This document shows positions 52,941 to 61,885 of a stretch of 64,000 nucleotides of DNA, piece by piece. A program made the position numbers and the translations under genes. Below the pieces are notes generated by a model, which saw nothing but the letters and a program-made list of their open reading frames with translations, did no database searches and was not told the origin of the DNA. The first letter of the stretch is position 1, and each line of letters begins with the position of its first letter. The stretch is taken from NCBI RefSeq assembly GCF_004331955.1, contig NZ_CP036532.1, forward strand, positions 2,356,001 through 2,420,000, read 5' to 3'. The stretch is from Roseitalea porphyridii. GTDB taxonomy: Bacteria > Pseudomonadota > Alphaproteobacteria > Rhizobiales > Rhizobiaceae.

Positions 52941-54756
52941 AGGCGGCGCGCGCGCGCCCGAACCGGACGTCCCCTCGCCCGTGGCCGCCGACCGGCCGGC
53001 AGCGGAGGCCGGCCACGATCCCGCCTGGTCCGACGCGCTTGTCGCCGCGCGACTTTTTGCCTGCGCCCCTGAAGCGCTCGGCGGCATCCATGTCATCGCC
53101 CGCGCCGGCCCGGTTCGCGATCGCTGGCTTTCGCGTCTTCAGACCCTGCTGCCCGACGCGATGCCGCGCCGCCGGATCACGCCGAACGTGCCGGCCGGAC
53201 GCCTGACCGGCGGCATCGACGTCGCCGCAACGCTCGCCGCGGGCCGTCCGGTTCACGAGGCGGGCCTGCTGGAGACCGTCGCCGGCGGCTGCCTGACCGT
53301 CGCCATGGCCGAGCGCTTTCCGCCCGATCTGGCCGGCATCGTCGCGCGCGCGCTCGACGAGGGCGGCCGGTTCGGCGTCGTCGCGCTCGACGAGGGCGAG
53401 GACGACGAGGACCACGCGGTGCCCGGCGCGATCACCGACCGGCTCGGACTGCGCGTGCGGCTCGACGGCATCCCGATCCGCCATGCCGTCACCGGCGACG
53501 ACCGCTGGACAGCGCCCGATGCCGAGGCCGCCGCGACGGTCGTGGTGCCCGACGCGCTGGCCGAGACCATCGTCGCCGTCGCCGCCATGCTGCGCGGCCA
53601 CTCGATGCGCGCCCCGGCCCAGGCGATGGTCGCGACGCGTCTGCTCGCCGCACTGGACGGCCGCGCCGAGGCCGACGAGCATGACGTCGCCACCGCCCTG
53701 CGGCTGACCTGCGGCGCGATGCTTCAGGCGCCGCCCGAAGACCGGGGCGAACAGGACCGGCAGGACGAAGGCGAACCTGACCCCGCGCCTTCCGAAGGGC
53801 CGGACCGACCCGATAGCGAGGCCGAGACGGACCGCGAGGACGACCAGCCGGCCTTCGACCCGGAGATGCTGCAGGAGATGCTGATCGCCGCCGCCAAGGG
53901 AACCCGGCTCGATCTGGCGGCGCTGAACGAAACCGCGATCACCCGCACGCGCGCCCAGGCCGCCGCCGGCAAGGCCGGCGCCGTGCGCAAGGGCGCCCGG
54001 CGCGGCCGCCCCGCCGGGCTCGTCGCAAGGCCGCCCTACCCCGACGCGCGGCCCAATGTCGTCGCCACCCTGCGCACCGCCGCGCCCTGGCAGCCGATCC
54101 GGCGCAAGGCGCGCGGCCTGCCGCCTTGGTCGCGCGGCGAGCCGCTCGAGATCCGGCCCGACGATTTCCGCTATGTGCGCTACGCCCACAACACCGAATC
54201 CACCGCCATCTTCGCCGTCGACGCATCCGGCTCGACCGCGCTCGAACGGCTCGGCGAGGCCAAGGGCTGCGTCGAACTGCTGCTCGCCGAATGCTATGTG
54301 CGGCGCGACCAGGTGGCGCTGGTCGCCTTTCGCGGCGAAGGGGCCGAAGTGCTGCTCGAACCGACCCGTTCGCTGGTCAGGGCCAAGCGCTCGCTGACCG
54401 CCCTGCCCGGCGGCGGGCCGACCCCGCTGGCCGCCGGCCTGAAGCAGGCGGTCGAGTTGGCCGAACGCGCGAGGCGCCGGGGCCAGTCGCCGCTGATCGT
54501 CGTCCTGACCGACGGCAAAGGCAATGTCGCGCTCGACGGAACCCAGGACCGTGCCGCCGCCCGCAGCGACGCCGAGGACGTCGCCCGGCAGGCACGCATC
54601 GTCGGCGCCCGCTCTGTGATCATCGACATCGCCCGGCGGCCGCGTGCGGCCGCAAGCACGCTCGCCGAGGCGATGGGGGCCGACTACGTCACGCTGCCGC
54701 GCGCCGATGCGCGCGCCATGTCCGATGTCGTCACCAGCTACCTGAAGGAAGGCTGA
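52933..54756 (+). CDS. bchD: Magnesium chelatase subunit BchD
   Basis: This 607-residue protein has a degenerate N-terminal AAA+ domain (LGGIHVIARAGPVRDRWLS, without a good Walker A), an acidic/proline-rich linker (about 260-310: EDRGEQDRQDEGEPDPAPSE) and a C-terminal integrin-like VWA domain with a MIDAS motif DASGSTALERL near 428 and LPGGGPTPLAAGLKQAVELA. It bridges BchI to BchH in Mg-chelatase. The start overlaps the end of bchI by 8 bp; bchO follows after 1 bp. Confidence 0.95.
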   Translation: MLEGGARAPEPDVPSPVAADRPAAEAGHDPAWSDALVAARLFACAPEALGGIHVIARAGPVRDRWLSRLQTLLPDAMPRRRITPNVPAGRLTGGIDVAATLAAGRPVHEAGLLETVAGGCLTVAMAERFPPDLAGIVARALDEGGRFGVVALDEGEDDEDHAVPGAITDRLGLRVRLDGIPIRHAVTGDDRWTAPDAEAAATVVVPDALAETIVAVAAMLRGHSMRAPAQAMVATRLLAALDGRAEADEHDVATALRLTCGAMLQAPPEDRGEQDRQDEGEPDPAPSEGPDRPDSEAETDREDDQPAFDPEMLQEMLIAAAKGTRLDLAALNETAITRTRAQAAAGKAGAVRKGARRGRPAGLVARPPYPDARPNVVATLRTAAPWQPIRRKARGLPPWSRGEPLEIRPDDFRYVRYAHNTESTAIFAVDASGSTALERLGEAKGCVELLLAECYVRRDQVALVAFRGEGAEVLLEPTRSLVRAKRSLTALPGGGPTPLAAGLKQAVELAERARRRGQSPLIVVLTDGKGNVALDGTQDRAAARSDAEDVARQARIVGARSVIIDIARRPRAAASTLAEAMGADYVTLPRADARAMSDVVTSYLKEG

Positions 54757-54757
54757 C

Positions 54758-55678
54758 ATGGCCGCCCCTCAGGACGCTTCGCCCCCGGCCGACTGGCAGG
54801 CCGTCAGGGCGCGCTGGCCGAATTCCGACGCGAGCCGCTTCATCCGCCTCGGCCCGCTCATCTGGCACGTTCAACACATGGGCAGGGCCGGCGCGCCGTG
54901 CTGCCTGCTGGTGCACGGCACCGGCGCCTCCACCCATTCCTTTCGCGACCTGATGCCGCTGCTGGCGACGCGCTTCGACGTGCTTGCCGCCGACCTGCCC
55001 GGTCACGGCTTCACGACCGGCGCCAAGGGCCGGCTGTTGAGCCTTCCGGGCATGGCCGACGCGCTCGGCGATCTTTGCGCTGCGCTCGACTTCCGCCCCG
55101 ATCTGGCCGCCGGCCATTCCGCCGGCGCCGCGATCCTGATCGAGATGGCGCTGCGCGGCCTGATCGCGCCGGCGACGCTCGTCGGCATCAACAGCGCGCT
55201 CGAGCCGATCGAGGGAAACGCGATCTTCTCGCCGCTCGCCAAGGCGCTGTTCGTCAACCCGTTCACGGCCCACACCGTCGCCTGGCAGGCGAAGTACACG
55301 CACCTGCCGCAGCGGCTGCTGGCCAACACCGGCTCGGGCATCGACCAGGCCGGCGTCGACCAATACGAAACGCTGATGCGCATGCCCTCCCACGTCGCCG
55401 GCGCGCTCGGCATGATGGCCAACTGGGATCTCAAGCCGCTGCAGGCGCGCCTTGCCGGACTGAAGACGCCGACCGTGCTGATCGCCAACGAGGACGACCG
55501 CATGGTGCCGGCCCGCGTCTCCCGGCAGGCGGCCCGCAAGACAAACTCGGCCCGCATCTTGTCCCTGCCGGAGGGCGGCCATCTGGCGCACGAGGCGGAT
55601 CCGCGCCAATTTGCTGATATCATGTGCGAAATCGCGACAGAAGCCGGCCTGCTGCCGGCCCCGCAGGCGGCTCAATGA
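54758..55678 (+). CDS. bchO: BchO, alpha/beta-hydrolase-fold bacteriochlorophyll protein
   Basis: The 306-residue hydrolase-fold protein has CCLLVHGTGASTHSFRDLMPL, a nucleophile elbow AAGHSAGAAILIEMAL and late His in LPEGGHLAHE. BchO is a conserved part of phototroph gene clusters and has been linked to the Mg-chelatase/bacteriochlorophyll route, though its reaction is unclear. AAGGAAGG precedes the ATG. Gene order bchI-bchD-bchO is standard. crtI begins 64 bp downstream. Confidence 0.93.
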   Translation: MAAPQDASPPADWQAVRARWPNSDASRFIRLGPLIWHVQHMGRAGAPCCLLVHGTGASTHSFRDLMPLLATRFDVLAADLPGHGFTTGAKGRLLSLPGMADALGDLCAALDFRPDLAAGHSAGAAILIEMALRGLIAPATLVGINSALEPIEGNAIFSPLAKALFVNPFTAHTVAWQAKYTHLPQRLLANTGSGIDQAGVDQYETLMRMPSHVAGALGMMANWDLKPLQARLAGLKTPTVLIANEDDRMVPARVSRQAARKTNSARILSLPEGGHLAHEADPRQFADIMCEIATEAGLLPAPQAAQ

Positions 55679-55742
55679 TGCCAATGGCCGACCCGCGCCC
55701 GCTTGCCTTGCACCCGCTGCACAGCTTTACTCCGGAGCGATG

Positions 55743-57275
55743 ATGACCATTCACCAGCCGCCGCCGACGCCCGCCGTGACCGGGTCCGACACCAGACCGC
55801 ATGCGATCGTCATCGGCGCCGGGTTCGGCGGCCTCGCCGCCGCCGTGCGGCTGACCGCGCGCGGCTACCGTGTCACGGTGATCGACAAGCTCGACCGGAT
55901 CGGCGGTCGGGCCTACGTGCACGAGCAGGACGGTTTCCGCTTCGATGCCGGCCCGACCATCATCACCGCGCCCTTCATCTTCGAGGCGCTGTGGGAGCTG
56001 CATGGCGAGCGCATGGACGACCATGTCACGCTCAAGCCGCTCGAACCCTATTACACGCTGCGCTGGGACGACGGCCGCACCTTCCGCTGCTGGTCCGACG
56101 CCGACAGGATGCGCGAGGAGATCGCTGCCTTCGACGCCGGCGACATCGCCGGCTACGAGGATTTCCTGGTCGAGAGCGAAAAGTGCTTCAGGACCGGCTT
56201 CCTGCGCATGATCGACGAGCCGTTCCACTCGTTCGGCCGCATGCTCGCCCAGATGCCGCACCTGATCGCCCGCCGCGCCGACCGTTCGGTTCACGCGCTG
56301 GTCTCCAAATATGTGCGCAACGAGAACGTCCGCCAGTCGTTGAGCTTCCACCCGCTGTTCATCGGCGGCAACCCGATGCGGACCTCCGGCGTGATGAGCC
56401 TGATCTCCTTCCTCGAGCGCAAATACGGCGTCCACTATGCGATGGGCGGCACCGGCGCTCTGGCCAGAGGCATCGCCGATCTCGCCGAACGGCACGGCAC
56501 AACCTACCGGCTCGACACCGAGGTCGACGAGATCGTCGTCCGGGACGGCGCCGCAAGGGGCGTGCGCCTCAAGGGAGGCGAGACGATCGAGGCCGATTGC
56601 GTCGTCTCGAACGCCGAGGCCGGCTGGACCTACACCCACCTTCTGCGCAACCACGCCCGCAAGCGCTGGACCGATCGCAAGGTCGCGCGCATGAAATACT
56701 CGATGAGCCTGATCGTCTGGTACTTCGGCACCAACCGGCGCTACGAGGACATCGGCCACCACACGATCATGATGGGCCCGCGCTACAAGGGCCTGATCAC
56801 CGACATCTTCGACAGGAAGGTGCTGGCCGACGATTTCTCACTCTATCTCTACCGGCCGACCGCGTCCGATCCATCCCTTGCGCCCGAGGGGTGCGACGCG
56901 TTCTACGTGCTCGCGCCGGTGCCCAATCTGGACGGCGACACCGACTGGACGACGATGGCCGAACCCTACCGCCAACGCATCCAGGACTATCTGGAAGGAT
57001 CGGTCATGCCCGGCCTTTCGGACGCCATCGTCACCTCCAAGCTGACAACGCCGCTCGATTTCCGCGACAGGCTGCTGTCGACCAAGGGCGCCGCGTTCGG
57101 CATGGAACCGACGATCTTCCAGCTCGCCTGGTTCCGCCCGCACAACATCTCCGAGGAGATCGCCGACCTCTATCTGGTCGGCGCGGGCACCCATCCCGGC
57201 GCCGGCCTGCCCGGCGTCGTCTCCTCGGCCGCCATTCTCGACAAGCTGGTGCCCCATGCCGCACAACGCGCGTAA
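55743..57275 (+). CDS. crtI: Phytoene desaturase CrtI
   Basis: This 510-residue FAD enzyme has the dinucleotide motif IVIGAGFGGLAAAVRLTARG near 23-41 and early GGRAYVHEQDGFRFDAGPTIITAP. A middle MRTSGVMSLISFLERKYGV and a C-terminal YLVGAGTHPGAGLPGVVSSA are CrtI signatures. It introduces double bonds into phytoene to give neurosporene or lycopene. I chose the second of two adjacent ATGs (55743) because GGAG is then 5 bp upstream. Its end overlaps crtB by 20 bp. Confidence 0.96.
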   Translation: MTIHQPPPTPAVTGSDTRPHAIVIGAGFGGLAAAVRLTARGYRVTVIDKLDRIGGRAYVHEQDGFRFDAGPTIITAPFIFEALWELHGERMDDHVTLKPLEPYYTLRWDDGRTFRCWSDADRMREEIAAFDAGDIAGYEDFLVESEKCFRTGFLRMIDEPFHSFGRMLAQMPHLIARRADRSVHALVSKYVRNENVRQSLSFHPLFIGGNPMRTSGVMSLISFLERKYGVHYAMGGTGALARGIADLAERHGTTYRLDTEVDEIVVRDGAARGVRLKGGETIEADCVVSNAEAGWTYTHLLRNHARKRWTDRKVARMKYSMSLIVWYFGTNRRYEDIGHHTIMMGPRYKGLITDIFDRKVLADDFSLYLYRPTASDPSLAPEGCDAFYVLAPVPNLDGDTDWTTMAEPYRQRIQDYLEGSVMPGLSDAIVTSKLTTPLDFRDRLLSTKGAAFGMEPTIFQLAWFRPHNISEEIADLYLVGAGTHPGAGLPGVVSSAAILDKLVPHAAQRA

Positions 57276-58308
57276 GGCCCCGCTCCTGAGCGCCCATGAC
57301 CGGCGCCTGTGCCACGAGTCCATCCGGGCCGGCTCGAAGAGCTTCCATGCCGCCTCGCGCCTTCTGCCACGCGACGTACGGCTCGGGGCACGCGCGCTCT
57401 ATGCCTTCTGCCGCTCCTCGGACGATCTGGTCGACGACGCCGGCAATGACGGCCGCGCCTCCGAACGGCTCGGGGAGCGTCTCGAACGCATCTATGCCGG
57501 CCGGCCGATCGATCTGGTCTGCGACCGCGCCTTCGCCGCCGTCGCCCAAGCCTATCATATCCCGATCGAGGTGCCGCTGGCGCTGGTCGAGGGGTTCGAA
57601 TGGGACGAAGCGGGCCGCGACTACGATACGCTCGGCGATCTGAAGGCCTATGCGGCCCGTGTCGCCTCCACCGTCGGCGTGATGATGACCATGGTGATGG
57701 GCTGCCGCGACCGCGCGGTCCTCGCCCGCGCCGCCGATCTGGGGCTTGCCATGCAGCTCACCAACATCGCCCGCGATGTGGGCGAGGACGCCCGGCGCGG
57801 CCGCATCTACCTGCCGCGCGAATGGCTCGCCGCCGAAGGCATCGACCCGGACGCGCTCGTCGCCGCGCCGCGCTTTTCGCCCGCGCTTGGCCGCGTCGTC
57901 GCGCGCCTGCTCACCGAGGCCGACCGGCTCTATGACCGGGCGCTGACCGGCGTCGCCGGCCTTCCGGTCGATTGCCGGCCGGCCATCCGCAGCGCCGCTT
58001 TCGTCTACCGGGAGATCGGCCGGGAAATCCGCAAGGCCGGCTTAAACTCGGTCGACACGCGCGCCGTCACGACGGGTCGGCGCAAGGGCGAACTGATCGC
58101 GGTGGCAACGCTCACCCCGTTCCCGCTGCGCGCGCCGATGGACGATCCGGCGGACCCGTCGACCGCGTTTCTCGTCGATGTCGCCGCCGCGCACGAGCCG
58201 GTCGCCCCGCGCTCCATGGACGCCAAGCTCGGCCGCATGCTGGAGCTGATGGACGAAGCCCGCCGCCGCCAGCAGCAGATGCACATGGCCGCGCGGCAGG
58301 GGGGCTGA
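57256..58308 (+). CDS. crtB: Phytoene synthase CrtB
   Basis: This 350-residue prenyl-condensing enzyme has the two aspartate-rich motifs: YAFCRSSDDLVDDAG (about 49-63) and LTNIARDVGEDARRGRIYLP (about 170-190). It joins two geranylgeranyl diphosphates to phytoene. It overlaps crtI by 20 bp and is followed after 3 bp by a small membrane protein gene. The order bchIDO-crtIB is continuous, so it reads as one operon under the PpsR box. Confidence 0.95.
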   Translation: MPHNARKAPLLSAHDRRLCHESIRAGSKSFHAASRLLPRDVRLGARALYAFCRSSDDLVDDAGNDGRASERLGERLERIYAGRPIDLVCDRAFAAVAQAYHIPIEVPLALVEGFEWDEAGRDYDTLGDLKAYAARVASTVGVMMTMVMGCRDRAVLARAADLGLAMQLTNIARDVGEDARRGRIYLPREWLAAEGIDPDALVAAPRFSPALGRVVARLLTEADRLYDRALTGVAGLPVDCRPAIRSAAFVYREIGREIRKAGLNSVDTRAVTTGRRKGELIAVATLTPFPLRAPMDDPADPSTAFLVDVAAAHEPVAPRSMDAKLGRMLELMDEARRRQQQMHMAARQGG

Positions 58309-58311
58309 CCG

Positions 58312-58461
58312 ATGGAGAACCTCGGCATCATCGAGGTGATCTTAGGCGCGGTCGGCTTTGCCATCTTCTATGTCTGGCAGATGCGCTCGCTCAAGCGCGA
58401 CAAGGAGGCGCTGAAGGCGCGGCAGGCGGCCGAGGCGGAAAAGGATCGTCAGCCCGAATAG
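58312..58461 (+). CDS. Small single-helix membrane protein after crtB
   Basis: This 49-residue protein (MENLGIIEVILGAVGFAIFY at the start) has one hydrophobic helix at about 5-23, then a long charged helix (MRSLKRDKEALKARQAAEAE) ending KDRQPE. Its frame runs 3 bp after crtB in the same direction and its last 13 bp overlap the end of convergent crtC. A coding role is supported by position, ATG and clear topology. It may be a photosynthesis-cluster small protein; its function is not known to me. Confidence 0.7.
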   Translation: MENLGIIEVILGAVGFAIFYVWQMRSLKRDKEALKARQAAEAEKDRQPE

Positions 58462-59318
58462 TGCGCCCGGCGCGGCATGCGGAACGGCAGCATCGCCTTG
58501 ACGATCGGGCTGGCGAAACGCCGGCCCGAAAAGCTCTCATGCATCAGCCGGACCTTCTGGCCGAACAGCACCGTGTCGATCGTCTGGCGCAGATAGAACG
58601 GGCCGTCCTCCAGCGTCTCGACCAGCACCGGCCGATGTCCGGGATCGGCATGGGCGCCCCGCTCGACGCCCCAGAAGCCGCGCCCGAGCTTCGTATAGGG
58701 CACCTCGTCCCGCTCGACGATCCGCCCGTTTCGGTCGAAATGCAGCACCAGGAGGCCACGCGAGCCGTCGCGCCGTTCGGTGTCGTAGAGGATCACCGAT
58801 TCGCCGTTCGCCATCTCGCCGCGCGCCCAGTCCCAGCGTTCGAACGTGTTCTCGAGCCCCGTTTCGCCCCAGTTGGAATCAAGATAGCCATGGCCGGACC
58901 AGTCCGGCATCGCGCCGCGGGTGAATTCGAGCGCGATGTCGCCGGACGGCGCGATCGGCCACCAGCGCTGCCGGCCTTCGGCGTCAATGTCGAAGGCGCG
59001 GTTCGTGATCGCGTGCGGGACGAGCGTGATGCGCCCCGCGACCCGTTCGGGCAGCCACTGGCGCGGCGGACGCGGCACGGCGATCTCGTCGAAATCGATG
59101 GTCAGCCGGTCGCCGTGCCAGACGAGCCGGCTCGGCCCGACGCGGAACTGCGTCGCATCGCGCCGCATGGCGGATCGGCCGCGCTCGGTCATCGTCCAGC
59201 GATGCCCCGACGGACCGTAGAGCGCCACGTTGATGCACACATGATCGTCCGGATCGTGCCGCCCGCGCCAGGCATAATAGGGCGAAAACACCGAGCCGAT
59301 GAAGGCGATCACCGACAC
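58449..59318 (-). CDS. crtC: Acyclic carotenoid 1,2-hydratase CrtC
   Basis: The clear CrtC body runs VIAFIGSVFSPYYAWRGRHD, HCWTM-like GHRWTMTERG, ALEFTRGAMPDWSGHGYLDSNWG and ends RRAHYSG. It adds water at the 1,2 double bond of neurosporene/lycopene-type carotenoids. I give the GTG at 59318 (289 residues), the only standard start near the crtD stop. But the same frame upstream encodes GPRFDAGVPSGGYLWWYVDG, also conserved in CrtC, inside crtD. The nearest upstream ATG is 59540, a 202-bp overlap. The true start is therefore unsettled. Confidence 0.85.
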   Translation of the reverse strand: MSVIAFIGSVFSPYYAWRGRHDPDDHVCINVALYGPSGHRWTMTERGRSAMRRDATQFRVGPSRLVWHGDRLTIDFDEIAVPRPPRQWLPERVAGRITLVPHAITNRAFDIDAEGRQRWWPIAPSGDIALEFTRGAMPDWSGHGYLDSNWGETGLENTFERWDWARGEMANGESVILYDTERRDGSRGLLVLHFDRNGRIVERDEVPYTKLGRGFWGVERGAHADPGHRPVLVETLEDGPFYLRQTIDTVLFGQKVRLMHESFSGRRFASPIVKAMLPFRMPRRAHYSG

Positions 59319-59338
59319 GCCGTAGCGGCCGCAGGCGC

Positions 59339-60907
59339 TCAGCCCGTCGACATACCACCAGAGATAGCCGCCGGACGGGACGCCGGCATCGAACCGTGGT
59401 CCCTCACCAGCGCGTCCGCCGCCAGCAAGCCCGAAAGCGTCGCCATCGGCACGCCCGGACCCGGATGCACGCTGCCGCCCGCCAGATAGAGCCCCTTGAG
59501 CGCCGTGCGCGCGCCCGCCCGCTGGAAGCTCGCCAACCATCCGTGCGTCGCCCGTCCGTAGATCGCCCCGCCGCTGCCCGGAAACAGCTTGGCGAAGCCC
59601 GCCGGCGTCGTCACTTCGGTCCGCAGCGACGCCCGGTCGAGCGTCAGCCCGCAGCGGTCCAGTTGTTCGAGGGTCAGGGTCAGGCATCGGTCGATCTCGT
59701 TGTGGTCGTATTGTTTCGTGTCACCGTCGGCCGGCGCGTTGACCAGCATCAGCACGCGCTCGCGCCCGGCCTGGCGCGCCGCGTCCGAAACCGTGCCGTG
59801 CGGGTCGCGATCCTGCGCGCAGATATAGACGGTCGGTTGGGCCGCGATGCGGCGCTCGTCGAAGATGGCCGAGAACTCGGCCGGATAGTCCGGGCCGAAG
59901 AACACCGTATGGTGGGCGAGCGGAAAGTCGGCGACCGGCATCGTGCCGGCGACCGCGATCGCCGACAGGGACCGTTTCGCCGGCGGCACGGGACGTGGGC
60001 GCACCGCGCGGCCCGCTTCGCCGGCAAGCCCGGCGCCGAGCGCCGAGACATCGCCGTTGAAGACCACCGCGCGCGTCTCGACCCGCTCGCCATCGTCCAG
60101 AACGACGCCCGAAACGCGTCCGTTTTCCGACAGGATTTCGGCGACGCCCGTGCCGAACCGGTAGCGCACGCCGCGCGCCTCGCCAAGCCGCACCAGCCCC
60201 TTGGCCAGCGCATGCATGCCGCCATCGACCATCCACACCCCTTCCTGCTCGACATGGGCGATCAGCATCAGCGTGGCCGGCGTCAGGAAGGGCGAGGAAC
60301 CCACATAGGTCGAATAGCGCGCGAACAGCTGGCGCAGGCGCGGATCGGAGAAATAGTCGCCGAGCGCCGACCACATCGTGTCGAACGGCCGCAGCGTCAG
60401 GTGGCGCCGGATCGACAGCGGCCCCAGCCGCCACAGGAACCGCGCCATGGTCGGCCGCTGGCCGGCGATGAACGGCTCCTTGAGGATCGCGAAGATCGTC
60501 TCGCTGTCGGCGCAGAAGCGGCGATAGCCGTCCGCGTTGGCGCGGTCGCTGAAGGCCTCGATCGCCTCGGCCGACTTGCCGATGTCGGCGAAAAGATCGA
60601 GCGAGGACCCGTCGGTCCAGCGGTGGCGCGCCAGAAGATCGGCCTTCTTCAGCCCGACCGCGTCTTTCAGCCTCTGGCCGGAGCCTTCGAGCAGCCGGTC
60701 GAACACCCATTTCATCGTGAAGACGGTCGGCCCGCCATCGACCAGCGCCCCGTCGACCGCCACGTGCCGCATCTTGCCGCCGGGCGCGTTCTCCTTGTCG
60801 AAGACCACCACGTCATGGCCCTGCCCGGCCAGCCGGATCGCGGCGGCGAGCCCGCCCATGCCGGCGCCGATCACCACGGTCCGCTCGCGCCTGACGCCCA
60901 TGTTCAT
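59339..60907 (-). CDS. crtD: Carotenoid 3,4-desaturase CrtD
   Basis: This 522-residue FAD enzyme has VVIGAGMGGLAAAIRLAGQG near 11-30, VDGGPTVFTMKWVFDRLL, VGSSPFLTPATLMLIAHVEQ and a late GLYLAGGSVHPGPGVPMATL, matching CrtD. It desaturates methoxy or hydroxy carotenoids at C-3,4 after CrtC and CrtF action. The ATG at 60907 is 33 bp from the PpsR box region. Its 3' end overlaps coding sequence for the CrtC N-terminus. Confidence 0.94.
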   Translation of the reverse strand: MNMGVRRERTVVIGAGMGGLAAAIRLAGQGHDVVVFDKENAPGGKMRHVAVDGALVDGGPTVFTMKWVFDRLLEGSGQRLKDAVGLKKADLLARHRWTDGSSLDLFADIGKSAEAIEAFSDRANADGYRRFCADSETIFAILKEPFIAGQRPTMARFLWRLGPLSIRRHLTLRPFDTMWSALGDYFSDPRLRQLFARYSTYVGSSPFLTPATLMLIAHVEQEGVWMVDGGMHALAKGLVRLGEARGVRYRFGTGVAEILSENGRVSGVVLDDGERVETRAVVFNGDVSALGAGLAGEAGRAVRPRPVPPAKRSLSAIAVAGTMPVADFPLAHHTVFFGPDYPAEFSAIFDERRIAAQPTVYICAQDRDPHGTVSDAARQAGRERVLMLVNAPADGDTKQYDHNEIDRCLTLTLEQLDRCGLTLDRASLRTEVTTPAGFAKLFPGSGGAIYGRATHGWLASFQRAGARTALKGLYLAGGSVHPGPGVPMATLSGLLAADALVRDHGSMPASRPAAISGGMSTG

Positions 60908-60939
60908 GTCTGTCGCCGCATTGACATTCCCGACCAGTG

Positions 60940-60957
60940 TGTCAATTTCACTTTACA
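60940..60957. promoter_or_regulatory. PpsR/CrtJ box 1 in crtD/crtE divergent region
   Basis: TGTCAATTTCACTTTACA fits TGT-N12-ACA. Its right end is a -35-like TTTACA for crtE. For crtD on the other strand it contains a -10-like TAAAGT (60950-60955). Confidence 0.85.
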
Positions 60958-60965
60958 GTCTTTCT

Positions 60966-60983
60966 TGTCGTTGTAAATTGACG
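60966..60983. promoter_or_regulatory. PpsR/CrtJ-like box 2 in crtD/crtE divergent region
   Basis: TGTCGTTGTAAATTGACG fits TGT-N12-ACR, with G replacing the final A. It is 8 bp after box 1 and covers a crtE -10-like TAAATT (60974-60979), 16 bp after the -35-like TTTACA. On the minus strand TTTACA (60972-60977) and TAAAGT (60950-60955) are also 16 bp apart, giving a crtD promoter. Confidence 0.75.
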
Positions 60984-61009
60984 ATCGGTGAAGCGGACGG
61001 AGGGTGGCC

Positions 61010-61879
61010 ATGGACATGCAAAAGCGGATCGAGCGCGCCCTCGAAACGGCCCTCAAGCACACAACGGCCGGCGGCCAGCCGCCGAAGATCGCCGCCGCGC
61101 TGCGCTATGCGGTGTTTCCCGGCGGCGCGCGGGTGCGCCCGCGCCTGTGTCTGGCGGTCGCCATGGCCTGCGGCGACGACAATCCGCAGGCCGCCGACGC
61201 CGCCGCCACCGCGATCGAGTTCCTGCATTGCGCTTCGCTCGTCCATGACGACATGCCCTGTTTCGACAATGCCGATACGCGCCGGGGCAAGCCATCGGTT
61301 CACGCGGCCTACTCGGAACCGCTCGCCCTGCTTGCCGGCGACGCGCTGATCATCGCCGCCTTCGAGACGATTGCCCGCGAATGCGTCGCCACCCCGCACC
61401 TGATCGCGCCGCTGACCGGCACCGTCGCCCGCGCCGTCGGCATGCCGCACGGCCTCGTCGCCGGCCAGGCCTGGGAGAGCGAGGACGACGTTCCGCTCGC
61501 CGAATATCATCGCGCCAAGACCGCCTCGCTGTTCACCGGCGCGGCCATGGCCGGCGCCATCGCCGCCGGCGCCGACCCGCAGATCTGGCGGGCGATGGGT
61601 GACCGGCTTGGCGCCGCCTATCAGGTCGCCGACGATCTGCGCGATTTCGCCGCGAGCGCGACGGAACTGGGCAAGCCGGTCGGCCAGGACAGCCTCAATG
61701 CGCGGCCCAACGCGGTCGCCGCCGGCGGGCTCGACGAGACCGTCGCCCGGCTGCACGACATGGTCTCGCAGACCGTCGCGGCCGTGCCCGACTGCCCCGG
61801 CGCGCCGGTCCTGCGCGACCTGATCGCCGGCGAGGCCAAGCGGCTGATGCCCAAGAGCCTTGCCAGCCATGCGGCCTGA
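61010..61879 (+). CDS. crtE: Geranylgeranyl diphosphate synthase CrtE
   Basis: The 289-residue isoprenyl diphosphate synthase has the first Asp-rich motif VHDDMPCFDNADTRRG, the second DDLRDFAAS and a GKPVGQDSLN segment. It makes GGPP for carotenoids and the bacteriochlorophyll tail. I chose the ATG at 61010 with GGAGG six bases upstream; a GTG at 61004 overlaps the ribosome site. It is divergent from crtD and followed by crtF after 6 bp. Confidence 0.95.
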   Translation: MDMQKRIERALETALKHTTAGGQPPKIAAALRYAVFPGGARVRPRLCLAVAMACGDDNPQAADAAATAIEFLHCASLVHDDMPCFDNADTRRGKPSVHAAYSEPLALLAGDALIIAAFETIARECVATPHLIAPLTGTVARAVGMPHGLVAGQAWESEDDVPLAEYHRAKTASLFTGAAMAGAIAAGADPQIWRAMGDRLGAAYQVADDLRDFAASATELGKPVGQDSLNARPNAVAAGGLDETVARLHDMVSQTVAAVPDCPGAPVLRDLIAGEAKRLMPKSLASHAA

Positions 61880-61885
61880 CCGGCC

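Noticed and set aside
52594-54759. A 721-residue open frame on the minus strand
   Set aside because: Antisense to bchI and bchD, whose motifs are unmistakable.
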